Shown here: positions 59,271-64,000 of the stretch, in pieces
Layout: each line of letters starts with the position of its first letter
Numbering within the stretch: the first letter of the stretch is position 1
Assembly (NCBI GenBank): GCA_963715785.1
Contig: OY970276.1
Span: 4,464,001 to 4,528,000 of the forward strand
Source of the DNA: LD21 sp963715785
GTDB taxonomy: Bacteria > Bacteroidota > Bacteroidia > Bacteroidales > VadinHA17
Direction: 5' to 3'
DNA length: 64,000 nucleotides
Position numbers and translations under genes: made by a program
The notes under the pieces: model-generated
What the model was told of the DNA's origin: nothing
Database searches by the model: none
Seen by the model: the letters and a program-made list of their open reading frames with translations, nothing else

Positions 59271-60368
59271 ATGAACAAAGAACTATTGGAAAAGTATTGT
59301 AATAATACGTGTAATGAAGAAGAATTGAATTCTTTTCTCGATTGGTTTAGGAAATCTTTTAGAACTGAGGAAGTAAAAGAATTAAAAGATCTAATTGAAA
59401 AAATCTGGGAAGAAGCAGATGATGAAGAAAGCGCTCATGATATAGATTTTGATTTAATTCTCGATAAAATACATCACAAAGTAAATCTTGCACAGGTAAA
59501 AGAACTTCTTGACAAGGATGGCAGGAGTATTTTACCACTCAAAAAAAGAGAGAATTTTTTAAAGATTCTCACGCGAACCGCAGCAATACTTTTACTTCCG
59601 GTATTGGGTTTCGGATTGTATATGACACTTAAATATAATTCATACAGCCATAATCAGATCTCTGTAAATCAATCAAGTAATGAAGTATTTTCCTCTGTCG
59701 ATGCTATTACCAAAGTTACATTGCCAGATGGGTCAAATGTATGGCTTAATCATAGCAGCTCATTAAAATATCCAGCTGCATTTAGTGGTAATATGCGTAT
59801 AGTTGAACTTAATGGCGAAGGTTATTTTGAAGTTGTTCATAATTCTAAAATACCTTTTATTGTTAAAATCAGGGAACTTCAGATAAAAGCTGTTGGTACA
59901 ACATTTAATATAATGGCTTATCCTGATGAAAACAAAATTGAGACTTCACTTATCAAAGGCAAAATTGAACTGCAGCGGGAAGAACCTGGCGGAAAAATAA
60001 TTCCCCTGTTAGAAATGAAACCGACTGATATGACTATTTTTCAAAATGGAGACAAAAAAATTGTAACGCGTACAATTGAAGACGACAGAAATTTTTCATG
60101 GAAAGAAGGCAAGCTTGTTTTTTATGACGAACCTATGGGTGAAGTGGTTAAAAAACTAAACCGATGGTTTAATGCAGATATACAAATAAAAGATCCTGAA
60201 TTGCTTGACCTTACATATACTGCTACTTTCATACATGAAACACTTCAACAGGTGATGGAACTTATGACACTTATGTCACCTGTGCGTTATTCAATATCAG
60301 AACGGCAGGAAATAAGTCCAGGGACATTTGCAAAAAGGAAAATCATTATAAGTTACAAGAACAAATAG
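59271..60368 (+). CDS. FecR-family anti-sigma factor
   Basis: 365 residues. N-terminal cytoplasmic helices (1-85), one membrane helix (about 101-121, RTAAILLLPVLGFGLYMTL), then the periplasmic FecR domain with ITKVTLPDGSNVWLNHSSSLKYPA, ELNGEGYFEVVHNSKIPF and VGTTFNIMAYP, and a C-terminal STN-like part. It transmits the state of the SusC receptor to the sigma factor encoded upstream. Confidence 0.92.
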   Translation: MNKELLEKYCNNTCNEEELNSFLDWFRKSFRTEEVKELKDLIEKIWEEADDEESAHDIDFDLILDKIHHKVNLAQVKELLDKDGRSILPLKKRENFLKILTRTAAILLLPVLGFGLYMTLKYNSYSHNQISVNQSSNEVFSSVDAITKVTLPDGSNVWLNHSSSLKYPAAFSGNMRIVELNGEGYFEVVHNSKIPFIVKIRELQIKAVGTTFNIMAYPDENKIETSLIKGKIELQREEPGGKIIPLLEMKPTDMTIFQNGDKKIVTRTIEDDRNFSWKEGKLVFYDEPMGEVVKKLNRWFNADIQIKDPELLDLTYTATFIHETLQQVMELMTLMSPVRYSISERQEISPGTFAKRKIIISYKNK

Positions 60369-60423
60369 GATAATACTAATTTATCAATTCATATGCTTAT
60401 GAAACATACCTAATCAGAAAAAA

Positions 60424-60451
60424 GCGGGAAAGTGTTTGCCCACGATCCCGC
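60424..60451 (+). terminator. Hairpin between fecR and susC
   Basis: GCGGGA / TCCCGC with a 16-base loop, 56 bases after the fecR stop. Weak as a terminator since no T-run follows; may set the fecR:susC ratio. Confidence 0.4.
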
Positions 60452-60506
60452 CCGACTAAGTACCCGTTTTCACTAAAACTTTAGTAACCTTAATCCAATC
60501 AAATTT

Positions 60507-63500
60507 ATGAAAAAATTTCGAGATTATTGTGAAAGGAATCTTTGGGGATTCTTTTCATTAAAAACGATCAGAGTCATGAAACTAACCCTATTCTTATCTC
60601 TCCTTACAATTTCTCAGCTCTGGGCAACTGAAACATATTCACAAATGACGAAGCTTACCCTCAAGCTCGAAGATGTTAAAGTCTCAGAAGTGCTAAAAGA
60701 TATTGAAAATCAGAGTGAGTTTTTTTTCCTGTACAGTCCAAAGCTTATTAACGTTGAAAGGAAAGTTAATGTTGATGCTGAGAATGAGCCTATTAAAAAT
60801 ATTTTAGGTGATATTTTTGAGGGAAAAGTAAATTTTATCGTTTATGAAAAACAGGTAATCCTCACTCCATACGAAACAAATATTCCCGTTGGAATAATGC
60901 AACAATCGAAAATATCAGGAACAGTTACCGACAAAAATGGAATTCCAATTACCGGGGCAAATGTTGTTATAACTGGAACTACAGTGGGTGCGCTCACCGA
61001 TATTACCGGTAAATACACTATTATGGTCCCTCCCGGAGCCAAGAGCCTTACAATATCTTTTATAGGGATGAAAGCACAGGAAATACCTATTGGTTCAAAT
61101 AATGTAATTGATGCTGTTTTGGCAGACGATCTGGTTGGACTGGACGAAGTTGTAGTGACTGCACTAGGTATTAAACGTGATGAAAAATCACTTGGCTATT
61201 CGGTTCAAAAAGTTTCCGGAGAGAGCCTGCAAAAAGTTTCGGGAGTCGAGGCTGCTACATCTCTTACCGGCAAAGTAGCAGGACTATTAGTTAAAAACTC
61301 GACAGATTTTGGTACATCACCAGTGCTTACTATTCGAGGGGAGGATCCTCTCATTGTAATTGACGGTGTAGCTTATGCAAATAAGACAATTGGCGATATT
61401 TCCTCAGAAGACATTGAATCAATGAGTGTTCTGAAGGGAGCAACTGCATCGGCACTCTATGGCTTTCGCGGAGCAAATGGTGCTATTTTAATTACAACTA
61501 AAAATGGAAGTCAAAATGCATCGGGTATAACTGTGGACTTTACTACAAATACGATGTTTGCTGCCGGATTTTTAGCTATCCCTAAGAAACAGAGCGTATA
61601 TGGTCGTGGTGACAACAATACATACGATATTAATTCCACGAGTTCATGGGGAACGGTTATGGACGGAACCATCCGCACCCAATGGGATCCATTCTTGAAG
61701 GATTACAGAGATTATCCATATTTGCCGTTGGGGAAAAACAACTTCCAGGATTTTTTAGTGCCAGGTTATGTAACTAATAATAATCTGAATTTTGGAATTA
61801 AAAGTAAGAATGCCTCACTCAGAAGTTCTTTTAACTGGACCCGGGATAAAGGCCAGTACCCTAATTCCATGCTGAATAAATATTCATACACTCTTGGCGG
61901 AGATATCACTGTAGATAAATTCAAACTGAGTTCAAACGTTGCTTATTCCAGAAAAACATCTCCTAACGTGGGGTCGAATGGCTATACCTCATATGATCCA
62001 ATGTATTCTTTGCTGATTTGGTCGAGTTCTGATTTTAAACTCAGCGATTACAAAAATAATTACTGGCTTTTAAAAGACCAAACTCAAAACTATACCTACA
62101 ATAGCAATGCCAGCATGAACAATCCCTATTTTGACCGCTATGAAAAAACGAATCAGATCTCTCGCGATATATTTAATGCCGATGTATCAATGAGTTATCA
62201 ACTTACTGATTGGTTAAAAGCCAGTGTTCGTTCAGGCCTTGATTTTTATACTGATAAAGGGGAATTAAGGACTTCAATGGGCTCTTATTTATACACTGGA
62301 AATACAGGAGTCCCGGGGAATCAGTATACATGGAATGGTTATATGACAGGGGGCTATAATATAGGTCTTACACAAGGATTCAGCATAAATAATGACTTGC
62401 TGCTAACAGGTGACAAGTCATTTAATAAATTTAATGTAGAATATCTTGCAGGAGGAACAATATTCTTCAAACGTGATGATAACCTGAATGCTAACACAGT
62501 AGGAGGTATTTCTGTGCCAGCTTTTTTCTCACTGGCAGCATCGGTAGATCCTGCTTATGTTGGACAGATTTCTACAAGTCAGATGGTAAATTCAATGTAT
62601 GGCCGGTTAGCGTTCTCATGGAATAAACTGATATATTTAGAAGCAACCGGGCGTAATGACTGGAGTTCGACTTTGCCAACTGATACCAAATCATATTTTT
62701 ATCCTTCTGTTGCATCGAGTTTTGTGATTTCCGAACTTTTACCGGGGACAAAAGACTGGCTCGATTTATTGAAGGTCAGAAGTTCCTTCACAGTATCAAA
62801 AACCCCTCCGGGAATATATGATGTTAAAAGTGTTTTCACGATTAACAGCGGCACCTGGAACACTTTAAACGGGGCATCTTCTCCTTCCTCACTCTATCCG
62901 GCAGGTCTTATTCCGGAAGCTGCAAATACATTTGAGGCAGGATTTCAAGCCATGATGTTTAAAAACCGGCTAATGGTTGATCTTTCCTACTATGATAAAC
63001 ATATGTACCACCTTCTACAAATATCTCCGGCAGCTCCCTTATCGCCAGCTACCGGATATAGCGGGGTAGTTACTAATAGTCAGGAAGAAAGATCCCGTCG
63101 TGGCTGGGAACTGACGATTAATGGCACGCCTCTTAAAAATGATAACTGGCAACTGGATATAGGTGTAAACTTATCTACTTATGCGACTTACTATACAAAG
63201 TTAGACTCCGTCTATTCAAGTAAAAATCCATGGGTTAAAGTAGGCAACCGGGTTGATGCGTTAGTAAGCCGGGACCTGGTAAAAGTTCCGGGTACAGGAG
63301 AGCTTATTTTCGACGGTGGAAGATTACAGTACAGTCAATATGATTCTAATTTTGGATGGACCGACCCGGATTTTGTCTGGGGATTAAATACTACCATAAA
63401 ATATAAAGCTTTTAGTTTGTTTCTGTCTTTTGATGGTGTTGCCGGAGGCCTTATGAACACGAGAACTGAAAGTTACATGTGGCAATCTGGAGGCCATCCT

Positions 63501-63953
63501 AATTCTATCACTCCGGAAAGGGCTCTGGATGTTGCAACACCAGGTTCCGAAAACTTCCTTGGAAAGGGTGTAAAAGTTGTATCAGGAACAGCAACTTATG
63601 ATGCTTATGGTAAAATCACAAGTGATACACGTGTTTATGCACCCAATGATGTATATAGTACCTATGAACAATATATAATCGATTTGCATAGCAGTAGCGC
63701 CTGGGGTGGCAATGGAAGTCCTGCAGATACTTATTCCAAGACTTTTTGCAAACTGCGTGAGGTTTCCTTAACATACAATATTCCGGTTAATTTATTACAT
63801 GGAATAGCAAAGGCAGCATCAGTAAGCTTAATAGGACAAAATGTTCTGTTGTGGGCAAAGGATTTTAAATATTCTGATCCAGACGGAGGTGTTGAAGATT
63901 TTGCAGACCCATCTGTAAGATATCTCGGGTGTAATATTAAAGTCACATTTTAA
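60507..63953 (+). CDS. SusC/RagA-type TonB-dependent receptor with STN domain
   Basis: 1148 residues. A signal-type hydrophobic segment (about 24-42) precedes an STN signalling domain (KLTLKLEDVKVSEVLKDIENQ to about 115), a carboxypeptidase-like regulatory domain (KISGTVTDKNGIPITGANV), the TonB box region and plug (EVVVTALGIKRDEKSLGYS, then VLKGATASALYGFRGANGAILITTK), and the beta-barrel ending in VRYLGCNIKVTF. The STN domain matches signalling through FecR. The imported substrate is unknown. Confidence 0.94.
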   Translation: MKKFRDYCERNLWGFFSLKTIRVMKLTLFLSLLTISQLWATETYSQMTKLTLKLEDVKVSEVLKDIENQSEFFFLYSPKLINVERKVNVDAENEPIKNILGDIFEGKVNFIVYEKQVILTPYETNIPVGIMQQSKISGTVTDKNGIPITGANVVITGTTVGALTDITGKYTIMVPPGAKSLTISFIGMKAQEIPIGSNNVIDAVLADDLVGLDEVVVTALGIKRDEKSLGYSVQKVSGESLQKVSGVEAATSLTGKVAGLLVKNSTDFGTSPVLTIRGEDPLIVIDGVAYANKTIGDISSEDIESMSVLKGATASALYGFRGANGAILITTKNGSQNASGITVDFTTNTMFAAGFLAIPKKQSVYGRGDNNTYDINSTSSWGTVMDGTIRTQWDPFLKDYRDYPYLPLGKNNFQDFLVPGYVTNNNLNFGIKSKNASLRSSFNWTRDKGQYPNSMLNKYSYTLGGDITVDKFKLSSNVAYSRKTSPNVGSNGYTSYDPMYSLLIWSSSDFKLSDYKNNYWLLKDQTQNYTYNSNASMNNPYFDRYEKTNQISRDIFNADVSMSYQLTDWLKASVRSGLDFYTDKGELRTSMGSYLYTGNTGVPGNQYTWNGYMTGGYNIGLTQGFSINNDLLLTGDKSFNKFNVEYLAGGTIFFKRDDNLNANTVGGISVPAFFSLAASVDPAYVGQISTSQMVNSMYGRLAFSWNKLIYLEATGRNDWSSTLPTDTKSYFYPSVASSFVISELLPGTKDWLDLLKVRSSFTVSKTPPGIYDVKSVFTINSGTWNTLNGASSPSSLYPAGLIPEAANTFEAGFQAMMFKNRLMVDLSYYDKHMYHLLQISPAAPLSPATGYSGVVTNSQEERSRRGWELTINGTPLKNDNWQLDIGVNLSTYATYYTKLDSVYSSKNPWVKVGNRVDALVSRDLVKVPGTGELIFDGGRLQYSQYDSNFGWTDPDFVWGLNTTIKYKAFSLFLSFDGVAGGLMNTRTESYMWQSGGHPNSITPERALDVATPGSENFLGKGVKVVSGTATYDAYGKITSDTRVYAPNDVYSTYEQYIIDLHSSSAWGGNGSPADTYSKTFCKLREVSLTYNIPVNLLHGIAKAASVSLIGQNVLLWAKDFKYSDPDGGVEDFADPSVRYLGCNIKVTF

Positions 63954-63975
63954 TCTAACTTAATCGGACTTAAAA

Positions 63976-64000
63976 ATGAAAAAGATAAGGTATATTTATT
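63976..64000 (+). CDS. Start of a SusD/RagB-like gene, cut by window edge
   Basis: ATG at 63976, 23 bases after susC; only MKKIRYIY is visible. The SusD assignment comes from the conserved susC-susD gene order, not from the sequence. Confidence 0.55.

Overview
The window looks like a chromosome segment of an anaerobic or facultatively anaerobic member of the Bacteroidota. The evidence is the recurring promoter TTTG-N20-TAnnTTTG, a sigma factor / FecR / SusC / SusD tail, VirE/DUF3987-type replication genes on the integrated island, and lipoproteins with Bacteroidota-type signals. No 16S gene is present, so the placement is by inference only.

Layout. 1-3449: a thioredoxin reductase with a thioredoxin-like partner carrying a CX6C site, a DUF1847 protein, and a sulfide:quinone-oxidoreductase-like flavoprotein with a 52-residue basic peptide gene behind it. 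3473-10667: a Crp/Fnr regulator divergent from an eight-gene sulfur and electron-transfer operon (DsrE-like, DsrE2, TusA, FlpD/MvhD, two HdrA/QmoA-B-like flavoproteins, a winged-helix protein, a QmoC/HdrC-E-like membrane subunit). This reads as a sulfur-carrier relay joined to a quinone-linked Qmo/Hdr module in which the QmoB-MvhD fusion is split. 10713-17778: a DUF134 regulator with a large palindromic operator, then NifX-like, flavin-binding, two DUF5320, DUF89, radical SAM, peptide deformylase, CGGC, two ferredoxin-bearing MinD-type ATPases and Mrp/ApbC. 17922-21545: ETF-quinone oxidoreductase and a single-chain ETF (beta and alpha fused). 21577-24046: OsmC, GroES, thioredoxin-glutaredoxin and peroxiredoxin genes around a 26-bp perfect palindrome. 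24199-25291: a second DUF134/NifX-like unit whose promoter shares the operator motif of the first.

25384-29709 (minus strand) is the most unusual part. A lipoprotein thioredoxin, a 35-codon Cys-Cys...Cys peptide missed by ordinary ORF calling, a radical SAM/SPASM maturase and a thioredoxin-thioredoxin reductase fusion are packed with gaps of a few bases (a longer structured gap lies between peptide and maturase). An ArsM-like methyltransferase and a small membrane protein lie upstream. It reads as a candidate RiPP-type system with dedicated thiol redox proteins.

29843-43405: zinc-ribbon protein, thioredoxin, a second Crp-like regulator, and a polyphosphate-flavoured stretch (CHAD protein, phosphofructokinase, SixA-type phosphatase, PPK1) split by a complete IS21-family element with a 5-bp target duplication. 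Then come a membrane methyltransferase, a Rieske lipoprotein, a glutathione peroxidase, a CAP-domain protein and a secreted hypothetical protein.

43933-54412: an approximately 10.4-kb island integrated in tRNA-Pro, bounded by exact 46-bp repeats. It has an integrase, an excisionase-like protein, a VirE/DUF3987 primase with adjacent iterons, a zinc/HTH protein resembling a small terminase, a second short tyrosine recombinase and many tiny coupled genes. No relaxase or capsid gene was recognised, so a phage-satellite-like island is the favoured reading. Six 125-bp tandem repeats follow. 55266-64000: outer-membrane and lipoprotein genes, then an ECF sigma / FecR / SusC / (partial) SusD nutrient-uptake locus.
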